Shown here: in pieces, positions 8,705-15,649 of the stretch
How the letters are laid out: each line of letters begins with the position of its first letter
How positions within the stretch are numbered: position 1 is the stretch's first letter
Notes under the pieces: generated by a model
Database searches by the model: none
Told to the model about the DNA's origin: nothing
Seen by the model: only the letters and a program-made list of their open reading frames with translations
Origin: Dyadobacter sandarakinus
GTDB lineage: Bacteria; Bacteroidota; Bacteroidia; Cytophagales; Spirosomataceae
Direction of reading: 5' to 3'
Assembly (NCBI RefSeq): GCF_016894445.1
Contig: NZ_CP056775.1
Coordinates: 3,040,001 to 3,104,000 of the forward strand
Length of the DNA: 64,000 nucleotides
Made by a program: the position numbers and the translations under genes

Positions 8705-8748
8705 ATCACTGTGTGTTTTTGATATGCAAAGTTGCAATCCTAACACCG

Positions 8749-8762
8749 TTGATTTTCATCAA
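8749..8762. promoter_or_regulatory. FNR-type operator upstream of yeiH-sorA-sorB
   Basis: TTGATTTTCATCAA is a perfect match to the FNR consensus TTGAT-N4-ATCAA. It lies 45 bp upstream of the yeiH start. A CAACTTTG element, seven of eight matches to TAnnTTTG, lies between it and the gene on the minus strand (8727-8734). The resident Crp/Fnr protein has the FNR-type ExxSR recognition helix, so it is the likely binder. Confidence 0.6.
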
Positions 8763-8802
8763 AATAAGTGATGGTTAATCACCTCAGGTTATCATCGGCA
8801 GG

Positions 8803-9306
8803 TTAGGCAAAATCACTTTCCGGCCCGTACTGCTTCAAGATTCGGGTTATTTCACTAATGCAGTTTTGTTTATTCGCGTGACTTCCAGCCGGGTAAGGGA
8901 CGACCAGTAGCGACTGTACGGACCTTATATTCGGCTGCCCCAGAGCACTTTCAACAAAGGCCGTTATCTCTTTCATCAACACAACCACGATCTCGGGATT
9001 CATTTCATTGATCCGGCTGGACAGCGATGCTACCGCGCTTTTTCTACCTTCCAAACGTGCTTGCCTGTTGGTTTTGTCCAGTGGGGCCTGGCTCAAATGG
9101 TCCAGGAAACAGCCGATTGACTTAAAGAACTTTATAAAGTCTTCCGGCGAGTTAAAGTTGCCGTAGACTATTTCAAAAGCGTTCCTGATCGTTCGATATA
9201 AATTGGTATTACCATGATAAAAATGCTTCTCGCCGCCGCCAGGGGCCTCCGCGACAAAAAGCATTTTTACCTGATCAGGTCGATAAATCTGAGAGATGGC
9301 TAGCAT
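8803..9306 (-). CDS. Uracil-DNA glycosylase superfamily-like protein
   Basis: 167 residues. LFVAEAPGGGEKHFYHGNTNLY near residue 16 resembles motif 1 of the family 4/5 UDG fold (GEAPG...G), and VVPYPAGSHANKQN near residue 138 lies where the HPS-type motif 2 is expected, but in altered form. The central part (ALNxx region of the fold) reads NPEIVVVLMKEI. Activity on uracil is doubtful because the usual catalytic residues are not clear. It sits between yeiH and the second sulfite oxidase on the same strand. Its role there is unknown, and it may be a nucleic-acid-binding relative without glycosylase function. Confidence 0.55.
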   Translation of the reverse strand: MLAISQIYRPDQVKMLFVAEAPGGGEKHFYHGNTNLYRTIRNAFEIVYGNFNSPEDFIKFFKSIGCFLDHLSQAPLDKTNRQARLEGRKSAVASLSSRINEMNPEIVVVLMKEITAFVESALGQPNIRSVQSLLVVPYPAGSHANKQNCISEITRILKQYGPESDFA

Positions 9307-9346
9307 GGTCTAATAAAATACAGTTTAAATTATGGAATATGGACTT

Positions 9347-10537
9347 CTATCCTATTTCAACCTCCATTGCCACGGTTTTATTGACCATGTAGGTTCGTCG
9401 GTCGGGATCGTGCTTATCGGGCTGGACACGCCCATCGGAATCGGTAGCACGGACCAAAATCCCCGCCGTTGACGGCTTAGAAGGCACTTGCCAATTGAAT
9501 TCCCATAGACGCCATACATTTGGGATCTCCGTGTCCAACAGTTTGACGTCCTGCCAGCTCAGTCCATTATCTGTACTTATTTCGACTTTAATAACTGACT
9601 TCTCGCCACACCAGGCTGCCCCATGGACGCGGTATGGTTTGCCAGCAGGAACAACCTCATGTAGCATGGGCCGTGCGATTTCCGCCTTTGCTTCGACTGC
9701 CGTAACTGCGGTAAGCGTCGGCTGGTTGGCTTGCCTTTTCCAATATGCATATTCAATAGTCTGCCAATACCCCTCGAAAGGCTTGCTTGTCGCAATAATG
9801 TTGGTGAGCCATTTGATGGATGCCATACCGTACCAACCCGGTATGATCGCCCGGACAGGGTACCCATGAGCAATGGGAAGATCTTTGCCGTTCATTTGGT
9901 AGGCAATCAGCACATTTGCTTCCAGTGCTTTTTTGAGAGAAATGCTTCGGGCGAAATGTATCTCCCCAGGCGACCTGGGTTCTTCCGTGATTTCCCCCTT
10001 GTCAGCCCCTTCAAGGATAATTTCTAAAACATCCGCATTCAATCCCGCTTTTTCTAGCAATGCGGACAGCGGTACGCCTGTCCATTCAGCGTTACCAACC
10101 GCACCCTGCTCCCATAAAAGCCCCTTGACTTTCGGGGCCAGTTTGGCCCTACCGTTACCGGCGCATTCCAATGTCGCCATCACGGTCTTCGATGGCATTT
10201 TACGAAGCTCATCATACGAAATGGTGATTGCTCTTTTTACATCGCCCGTTATTGACAATTTCCAGACGTCAGGATCAAGCTTCGGAAATGGGAAGTGGCT
10301 TCGGACAAAAAACTGGGCATTAGGGGTAATTCTTCCTTTTAATGTTGCAAAAGGGAATTCCAGGTTGGAAGGCTCTTTCTCCCTGGTAATCAAACCGGGA
10401 AATGCATCATTCTTTTCTATCAATGGTGTAGGTGCGAAAGGAAAAAGCGTTGTGCCCGCCATTGCAGGGACAACTCCGCTCAAAAATGCACGTCTTTGCA
10501 TTTTCTTCTCAGCACGAATGGGGTTCTTGTCAGTCAT
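9347..10537 (-). CDS. Second sulfite oxidase-family molybdopterin enzyme
   Basis: 396 residues. A Tat-type leader (QRRAFLSGVVPAMAG) is followed by the molybdopterin domain with the ligand Cys in ATLECAGNGR (C125) and a C-terminal domain with the pattern VHGAAWCGEKSVIKVEISTDNGLSW. It is a diverged paralogue of the sorA gene 1.7 kb away and has no adjacent cytochrome gene, so its electron acceptor and exact substrate are not known. It ends 40 bp before the UDG-like gene and may form an operon with it. Confidence 0.88.
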   Translation of the reverse strand: MTDKNPIRAEKKMQRRAFLSGVVPAMAGTTLFPFAPTPLIEKNDAFPGLITREKEPSNLEFPFATLKGRITPNAQFFVRSHFPFPKLDPDVWKLSITGDVKRAITISYDELRKMPSKTVMATLECAGNGRAKLAPKVKGLLWEQGAVGNAEWTGVPLSALLEKAGLNADVLEIILEGADKGEITEEPRSPGEIHFARSISLKKALEANVLIAYQMNGKDLPIAHGYPVRAIIPGWYGMASIKWLTNIIATSKPFEGYWQTIEYAYWKRQANQPTLTAVTAVEAKAEIARPMLHEVVPAGKPYRVHGAAWCGEKSVIKVEISTDNGLSWQDVKLLDTEIPNVWRLWEFNWQVPSKPSTAGILVRATDSDGRVQPDKHDPDRRTYMVNKTVAMEVEIG

Positions 10538-10538
10538 A

Positions 10539-10567
10539 GTGTAAGTATCAAGTTTCTGTACTTATAC
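10539..10567. promoter_or_regulatory. Inverted repeat at the start of the second sulfite oxidase gene
   Basis: Nine-base arms GTGTAAGTA and TACTTATAC (one mismatch) are separated by 11 bases, directly before the ATG at 10537. It could be an operator or an mRNA hairpin. It does not resemble the FNR-type boxes of the island. Confidence 0.35.
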
Positions 10568-10703
10568 TATAACTGTTCCAATTCAGTAACCGACAGTTGT
10601 CCCGTGTGATGCCAAACTTTCAAATGCGTGGTTGAAAGTCAGAAACCCGGTGTGGTCGGAAACTTCGTAGGGGTTTAGACTTTCTTCATTAATGGTAAAA
10701 TCA

Positions 10704-11471
10704 TTAGGGCAGCGTACCGAAACCAACCGGCGTCATCACGATCGGGCTCATCATCGCGCAGCTGAACCGTTGGTAAGTATACTTCGCCGAAACCGTCGTT
10801 TTATCGCTGATCAGGTATTTCACGACCGATGCCACCAGCAGTATTTTGTTGAAATCGGTTTTGTCAAATGAATTGGAAGTCATCCCCGTCACGTCCAGCC
10901 GGTACTGCAACTTGCCTTTTTTATCCAGCAAACCGTCCAGGTCTGCGGCCGGTAGAAATCCCAGTTGCCCACGATTGCATTAATGATGTAATGCTTCTTT
11001 CCGGTAGGCTGTTTGGTCAATACATTGAATGTACCAGCCGGGCCGCCGATGTTGTTCATAAAGCCGGAAGGACCTCTAATAAATTCGACGCGATCGATAA
11101 TGCCGCATCTTCGGGCACCGGGCCGCGATTGATCGGTGTCAGGTACTTAGAGGTAACCTCCCTTCATCTAAATCCTGCCCAGAAGATTCTGCGAGTGGTA
11201 TCTCGATGAAAGAATCGTTATCGTTGACTCTTACGATTTGTGTTACATAACCCAGGTAGCTGACACGAAGTTCTTTGATCTTCCCAGCGGATTGTAGTTC
11301 GAAACCTCCGTTGGCTCCCGTCGCTGTGCCGACCGACCCTGCTGTAATATTGACGCCAGCCAGTTGTTGCTTGCTAGTTGTATCTGTGACTTTTCCTTTT
11401 ATCAGAAATTGGGCAAAAGACGATTGGCAATACAGGACTATTAGGAAAGCGAGAATATACCTGAATTGCAT
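10704..11471 (-). pseudogene. Decayed TonB-dependent siderophore receptor
   Basis: The first 110 residues are intact: a signal peptide (MQFRYILAFLIVLYC) and a carboxypeptidase-regulatory-like domain with GVNITAGSVGTATGANGGFEL and YLGYVTQ. Then the frame is lost. Between about 10930 and 11110 a different frame encodes plug-domain sequence VEFIRGPSGFMNN and AGTFNVLTKQPTGKKHY, typical of FhuA-like receptors. A further frame change leads to a barrel fragment (LDKKGKLQYRLDVTGM) that stops at 10704. An intact receptor would be about 750-800 residues, so most of the plug and barrel are deleted. At least two frameshifts plus deletions make a functional product unlikely. Confidence 0.8.
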
Positions 11472-11658
11472 ACTTGCCGGTGGATTGGGTCTAAGTAACT
11501 TCCGCAAGTTCGGGAAATTAAAATCTTGCCGCGATGATAGTGGTCAAATAAAAATATGTGAGGGTAAAAAACTTCAAGGAAGCGAGAAATCCGAGTCCGT
11601 ATTCCAGTAAAACTGGCTAAAACTCGCTAAAAATGTTCGACCTATGTTCGACCTAAAG
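11472..11658. other. Island-edge spacer
   Basis: No gene seen. It contains a short direct repeat of TGTTCGACCTA-like sequence (around 11633-11655) just before the tRNA-Ala terminator, which could be a remnant of an attachment site. No integrase gene is visible in the window. Confidence 0.3.
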
Positions 11659-11692
11659 AAAAAAACCACTTACATTTTTTCTGTAAGTGGTT
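11659..11692 (-). terminator. Terminator of tRNA-Ala
   Basis: An 11-bp hairpin with arms AACCACTTACA (11664-11674) and TGTAAGTGGTT (11682-11692) is followed on the minus strand by a T-run (A-run at 11659-11664 on the plus strand). Confidence 0.75.
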
Positions 11693-11702
11693 GATAATCA
11701 AG

Positions 11703-11776
<74 letters not shown>

Positions 11777-11895
11777 GTATCATTTGCACCAGACCGTGAG
11801 GCCTGCCCTTCGGGGAGTGCAAAGATGAATCAGAGTTTCTTTATAAACAAATGCGGAAAGCATATTTGCCGCAAAAAATTTAGGGATGCGATACG

Positions 11896-12072
11896 CTACC
11901 TGCGCCCGCCGCCAAATACCCGTGACAATGCCCAGATTACGATAGCAATGATGGCTACAACCAGGATGATACCTGTCCAGACGCCGGTTTTAAAGATATC
12001 GCCTACCATCTGGCAGCTGGTAAAAGAAACGGCTATCAGCAGTACAACAAGGAAGTTAATGAAGGCTTTCAT
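11896..12072 (-). CDS. Small membrane lipoprotein (58 aa), conserved in Bacteroidota
   Basis: 58 residues starting MKAFINFLVVLLIAVSFTSC, with a lipobox-like FTSC at residues 17-20 and then a second hydrophobic helix (TGIILVVAIIAIVIWALSRVF) and a GGGRR tail. Such short proteins are common in Cytophagales and are sometimes annotated, without good reason, as phosphatidate cytidylyltransferase. The mature peptide would be a lipid-anchored or double-spanning membrane protein. No function is known. The start is chosen at the Met that begins the signal sequence. Confidence 0.65.
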   Translation of the reverse strand: MKAFINFLVVLLIAVSFTSCQMVGDIFKTGVWTGIILVVAIIAIVIWALSRVFGGGRR

Positions 12073-12143
12073 GTAGTGAATATTTAGGTTGAATATGGTG
12101 TCGGATGATAAAAAATCGTTCCAACCAACGTTCACCCTTTCCG

Positions 12144-12668
12144 CTACACGCAGGAAACACTTGGGATCAGCTTTTGCCGGTCGTGCATGAGCAGCTTTTC
12201 AAAGAGCTGCACCGTTGCATGTGCATCCCCATGGGCCCGGTGCCTGTTTTCAATGATAATTTCCAGGCTTTCACAAAGATTACCGAGGCTGTACGATTTG
12301 AGGCCCGGAAATATTTTCCTGCTCAATTGCACCGTGCAAAGCACGTCGCGCTGAAAATATTCGTCCCACGTACCAAATTCACGCTTGATAAAACCATAGT
12401 CAAACCGTGCATTATGTGCTACAAACCAGGCATCTTTGGTAATGGTCCGCACCAGATCCTGCACCTCGCTGAATGTAGGGGAATCACGGACCATTTCATT
12501 ATCAATACCCGTGAGCCTGGTAATAAATGGCGGAATGTATATTTCGGGATTAATCAGCGAGTGGAACATATCCACCACCTGCGTACCATCGTGCCGCAAT
12601 ACCGCAATTTCTGTAATACGTGCTCCTCCCCCTCCTCCTGTCGTCTCAATATCTACAATGGCGTACAT
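12144..12668 (-). CDS. DnaQ-like 3'-5' exonuclease (DEDDh)
   Basis: 174 residues forming a single exonuclease domain: motif ExoI in YAIVDIETTGG (D6, E8), ExoII in VAHNARFDYGFI (D near 90), and ExoIII with H and D in AHGDAHATVQLF. It belongs to the DNA polymerase III epsilon/PolC-exonuclease superfamily. Many Bacteroidota homologues are longer and fused to a GIY-YIG nuclease; this one ends right after the exonuclease domain, so it is a stand-alone form. The likely role is DNA or RNA end trimming in repair or proofreading. Confidence 0.85.
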   Translation of the reverse strand: MYAIVDIETTGGGGGARITEIAVLRHDGTQVVDMFHSLINPEIYIPPFITRLTGIDNEMVRDSPTFSEVQDLVRTITKDAWFVAHNARFDYGFIKREFGTWDEYFQRDVLCTVQLSRKIFPGLKSYSLGNLCESLEIIIENRHRAHGDAHATVQLFEKLLMHDRQKLIPSVSCV

Positions 12669-12699
12669 GCAAAAACTTTCTTATTTCGCTTTTTTTTAA

Positions 12700-12739
12700 A
12701 TACAAAAAAACAAAAAAATCCCCGCTTTCGCGAGGATTT
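12700..12739 (-). terminator. Terminator of the TonB-like gene
   Basis: Hairpin with arms AAATCC and GGATTT around CGC/GCG pairs (12716-12739), followed on the minus strand by a long T-rich tract (A-rich on the plus strand from 12700). Confidence 0.6.
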
Positions 12740-12784
12740 CACTCAATAACAGGGAGGCATTTACGCAATGCCGGAAGTTGTGTT

Positions 12785-13807
12785 TTAATTGAGCTGAAAT
12801 GCAATCGGCAGGGTAAACCTTACTTTTACCGGCACGCCGGACTGCTTGCCGGGCATCCAGTTCTGCATGAGCTTCACTACACGTACGGCTTCTTCATCAC
12901 ACCCAAATCCAATTCCTTTGATAGCTGATACGTTTTCAACCTTCCCATCGGATCCAACAGTAAATTCTACAAAAACCTTTCCCTCAATACCAGCTTTGGC
13001 AGCCTGAGCCGGGTATCTCAGATTTTTGCGAAAGAAATCACCCATCGCTGCTGTACCGCCGCGGTACTCGGGAGCTTGCTCTGCAAAGCTGAAAACTTCT
13101 TCTTTTTTAGGCTCAAAGGGCACGAAGGCATCATGGCCGTTTCCAGGCATTACGGCTACCGGCGGTGGCACGATATCCAGACCTTCCACACCTTCTGCTG
13201 TAAATTCGCCAGGCTGGGCTTTCGCTAGATCATCGACGGTGGGCGGCATATGCTCCACTTTTACCCGGTCGTCCGGCACTACTTCCAGGTTAACAGATCT
13301 TACGGTTTTTTGCGCAGGGGTAGGCTCAGGCTCCTTGGGCTTCTGCGTTTCTTCCAGCTTGATGTCCACAGGTGCCACTTCTACTACAAAAGCAACATCA
13401 CCCGGCTTTTTCTCCGGTACGAGTCGCGCATAAAGGTTAGGCAGCATGACCATCAGCAGAAAGATCGTCACACCCATAATTACCGAACGCTGCATGGTCT
13501 GCCCGTAGTTTTTGCGGAGGTCGTAGGCACCGTACAGCTTATTACGGCCTTCAAAGACGATGTCATTCATTGATTTTTCCATGGCTAACAGATTTTTATG
13601 GTCCACACTCAGATTCAAAAGCACCTGTCGGTCTGCATTATCCAGCAGTTCATGATAAATCTGCTCAAAAGGTTTTCCATCCCACAAACCCTCTTCTGCC
13701 TCGCAAGCCATGTGATCAAGGATCTCCGGCATAAGTCCGGGATCCAGCTTACTGGCACGCAGATATTGTTCAATCAAGTCGATCCGGTTTTTTTGAAGGC
13801 GTTTCAT
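12785..13807 (-). CDS. Energy transducer TonB with N-terminal helical extension
   Basis: 340 residues. Residues 1-80 form a soluble helical region (NRIDLIEQYLRASKLDPGLMPEILDHMACEAEEGLW), followed by FEGRNKLYGAYDLRKNY, the typical cytoplasmic lead-in of Bacteroidota TonB proteins. One membrane helix (about 108-125) precedes a Pro/Glu-rich periplasmic linker (about 130-245) and a C-terminal TonB domain (LRYPAQAAKAGIEGKVFVEF ... GCDEEAVRVVKLM ... PVKVRFTLPIAF). It would transmit proton-motive energy to outer-membrane receptors. It directly follows a PadR repressor gene, which probably controls it. The extra N-terminal domain is unusual for TonB. Confidence 0.85.
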   Translation of the reverse strand: MKRLQKNRIDLIEQYLRASKLDPGLMPEILDHMACEAEEGLWDGKPFEQIYHELLDNADRQVLLNLSVDHKNLLAMEKSMNDIVFEGRNKLYGAYDLRKNYGQTMQRSVIMGVTIFLLMVMLPNLYARLVPEKKPGDVAFVVEVAPVDIKLEETQKPKEPEPTPAQKTVRSVNLEVVPDDRVKVEHMPPTVDDLAKAQPGEFTAEGVEGLDIVPPPVAVMPGNGHDAFVPFEPKKEEVFSFAEQAPEYRGGTAAMGDFFRKNLRYPAQAAKAGIEGKVFVEFTVGSDGKVENVSAIKGIGFGCDEEAVRVVKLMQNWMPGKQSGVPVKVRFTLPIAFQLN

Positions 13808-13845
13808 CGGACAATCTGTTTAGATTTCAACCATGTAAAGACAAG

Positions 13846-14199
13846 TTATTCGGTAGCCAGGCTCCTGGGAGCCAGCAAAAGTTTTACTGCTTCTATAAAA
13901 CGTTCAAGATCAGTGGTTTTAGTACGGGCTGTTTCATTTCCATTGCTTGTAAGCGAATAGTATTTCCGCAGCCTGCCGTCTACTTCCACTGACTCTGTGA
14001 TCAGCAGTCCTTCCTGTTCCAGCTTATGTAATACGGGATACAATGCACCGAATGTCAGCGATATGGCACCGCTGGTTCTGTCCTTAACTTCCTGCGTGAT
14101 TTCGTAGCCATACATGCGGTCTTTTTCAGCCAGGAGTGTCAGCACGATCGTCTTCAGCGTTCCACGCACAAATTCGTTGCTGGTTGTGTTATTTTCCAT
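13846..14199 (-). CDS. PadR family transcriptional regulator
   Basis: 117 residues with the PadR winged helix: FVRGTLKTIVLTLLAEKDRMYGYEITQEVKDRT followed by GALYPVLHKLEQEGLL and a wing (SVEVDGRLRKYYSLTSNG). The C-terminal helix would form the dimer. It lies 38 bp upstream of the TonB-like gene on the same strand, the usual Bacteroidota arrangement of a PadR repressor with a co-transcribed membrane protein. A palindrome-rich AT tract of TATATA steps (14221-14255) just upstream is a plausible autoregulatory site. Confidence 0.9.
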   Translation of the reverse strand: MENNTTSNEFVRGTLKTIVLTLLAEKDRMYGYEITQEVKDRTSGAISLTFGALYPVLHKLEQEGLLITESVEVDGRLRKYYSLTSNGNETARTKTTDLERFIEAVKLLLAPRSLATE

Positions 14200-14289
14200 A
14201 TCAAAATGTTTACATACAAATGTATATATAAGTTTTTTATATATACAAATATGCGAAAAAATTATTTTCGGGAATGTTGATGGTATAGG

Positions 14290-14760
14290 TCAGACTTCAG
14301 AGAGCGGTATTGAGCGGTTGATACGCTCTTCCAGGGAAATAAAAGTCTCCGTGCGCTGAATGCCGTTTACCTTCTGAATTTTATCGTGCAGGATTTCACG
14401 CAGGTGTCCGGTATCCCGGCAGACGATTTTAAGGAAAATACTGTAAATACCGGTTGTATAATGAATATTAACCACCTCGGGAATATTTTCCAGCTCGGTC
14501 GCTACCTGCTCGTATAAAGAACTTTTATCCAGATAAATACCAAGAAATGCACTGATGTCCCAGCCAAGCTTTGCCGGGTCAATTACCAGCTGCGAGCCTT
14601 TGACAATACCCATTTGTTCAAGCTTTTTCATTCGCACATGCACCGTACCGCCGGATACGAATACCCGTTTTCCGATTTCAGTATAAGGCAGGGCAGCATT
14701 CTCGATCAGCAGCGAAAGTATGCGAAGATCAGTATTATCGATATCAGAATATTTCTGCAT
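14290..14760 (-). CDS. Lrp/AsnC family transcriptional regulator
   Basis: 156 residues: an N-terminal helix-turn-helix (NTDLRILSLLIENAALPYTEIGKRVFVSGGTVHVRMKKLEQMGIV) and a C-terminal RAM-type ligand-binding domain (AFLGIYLDKSSLYEQVATELENIPEVVNIHYTTG). These regulators form octamers and respond to amino acids. It faces away from the structured RNA at 14934, with a shared 170-bp intergenic region. Confidence 0.92.
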   Translation of the reverse strand: MQKYSDIDNTDLRILSLLIENAALPYTEIGKRVFVSGGTVHVRMKKLEQMGIVKGSQLVIDPAKLGWDISAFLGIYLDKSSLYEQVATELENIPEVVNIHYTTGIYSIFLKIVCRDTGHLREILHDKIQKVNGIQRTETFISLEERINRSIPLSEV

Positions 14761-14908
14761 CCACTAGTCTGGTTTGAATTTTTGCTAATTATCAGAAGCA
14801 AAATATGAAAAAATCGTAAATTTTCACTTTTTCTAATGAAAATACTTCATATTTAAATTCATTCGCCTTAGCTTTGCAGAACAATTCAGGCAATCGTGAA
14901 TGTATATT

Positions 14909-14916
14909 TACTTTTG
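14909..14916 (+). promoter_or_regulatory. Candidate -7 element for the tRNA-like RNA
   Basis: TACTTTTG matches TAnnTTTG exactly and is identical to the -7 element of the tRNA-Asp gene at 22352. It ends 17 bases before the first paired base of the RNA. No clear -33 element is seen. A second match, TAGCTTTG, lies at 14869-14876. Confidence 0.45.
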
Positions 14917-14933
14917 TGAATTGGAAATCACAT

Positions 14934-15094
14934 TGTAGGGTGATGAAACTGGCAGCCATGCCCTCCTGTCTCGGGGGTGGTGATCAAGGGATAAACGCGG
15001 CATAATGCCGACTTACGTCGACTGGGGTGGACCACCAACAGTATTTGTACCGTAGCTAACCGCACCGTGGGTGGTTCGAATCCCCCTCCTACAG
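14934..15094 (+). ncRNA. Structured RNA with tRNA-like acceptor, D-, anticodon- and T-arms and a ~90-nt insert
   Basis: TGTAGGG (14934-14940) pairs over 7 bp with TCCTACA (15087-15093), like an acceptor stem with discriminator G. A D-arm-like part has AAACTGGCAGC in the loop. The hairpin CCCTC-CTGTCTC-GGGGG (14961-14977) resembles an anticodon arm. A T-arm-like part has loop TTCGAAT (15075-15081) with one mismatch in its stem. Where a tRNA has a short variable loop, about 90 bases intervene; these include hairpin CGGCA-TAA-TGCCG (14998-15010) and a possible TGGTG/CACCA helix (14978-14982 with 15033-15037). No CCA is encoded. I do not recognise it as tmRNA, SRP RNA, RNase P or 6S RNA. A promoter element precedes it and a terminator hairpin lies 75 bases downstream. 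Confidence 0.55.
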
Positions 15095-15169
15095 CAAAAA
15101 AAACTTGACAAGCGAATTTTTTCGTATTAGTTTTATTTGGTTTTTAGTTTGTTGATGAAGTGTAATTTG

Positions 15170-15205
15170 ACACGCGGGTTCATTTTGAAATCTGCGTGTT
15201 TTTTT
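15170..15205 (+). terminator. Rho-independent terminator downstream of the tRNA-like RNA
   Basis: Stem ACACGC (15170-15175) with GCGTGT (15194-15199), an inner TTCA/TGAA pairing, and a T-run to 15205. It could end the structured RNA, giving a transcript of roughly 280 nt if the promoter at 14909 is used. Confidence 0.7.
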
Positions 15206-15649
15206 ATGTAAATACAGCTCATCTGCGATCCTTTCCTCCGGGCATCTCGCTCCTGAACTTCTCCCCCGCCCCATAATATCGCAAGTGACTTTACCCTGCC
15301 GCGTCGCTTTTACGACATTGCTTCTTGTATCAGGTGAAAAGATCATGTACTGCATTGGCTGGTAAGTTGTGCCGTAGTTACTTACATCTTGATGATGCAG
15401 GTTGTTCTTTCTAGAAAATTGTGCCAGCCTGTTTGCCACCGCAGCCTATCTAACCTTGTTTCTTACCGTAAGAATAAGAAAAGAATAAGCTTTGATTTAT
15501 CCGGCCTGCAAAACAAAAAGTATCTTCCTTGAACAAAGCGTAAGCAGAAATTTGCAGCTTTTGGCTTATGACAAAAAAGAGCTGCCGATATTTGGGGCGA
15601 TTTAGCATTTAAAATCAAAGAAAGTTTATCCTAAACAACCTTAATCCTT
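15206..15649. other. Intergenic region before the amidohydrolase gene
   Basis: No convincing gene. A 116-codon open frame runs on the minus strand (15439-15089), but it reads through the terminator and into the structured RNA and has no family signature, so it is not called. The last 100 bases are AT-rich and probably hold the promoter of the gene at 15650. Confidence 0.4.

Noticed and set aside
11472..11702. Integration (att) site beside tRNA-Ala
   Set aside because: Short direct repeats are seen, but no copy of the tRNA 3' end and no integrase in the window, so it is only mentioned.
14934..15094. tmRNA, SRP RNA, RNase P RNA or an intron-bearing tRNA
   Set aside because: No tag frame or tmRNA pseudoknot order, no SRP tetraloop motif, no RNase P core motif, and the ~90-base insert is in the variable-loop position and too short for a group I intron.
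15089..15439. A 116-codon minus-strand frame after the structured RNA
   Set aside because: It has no family signature, crosses the terminator and enters the RNA; more likely chance.
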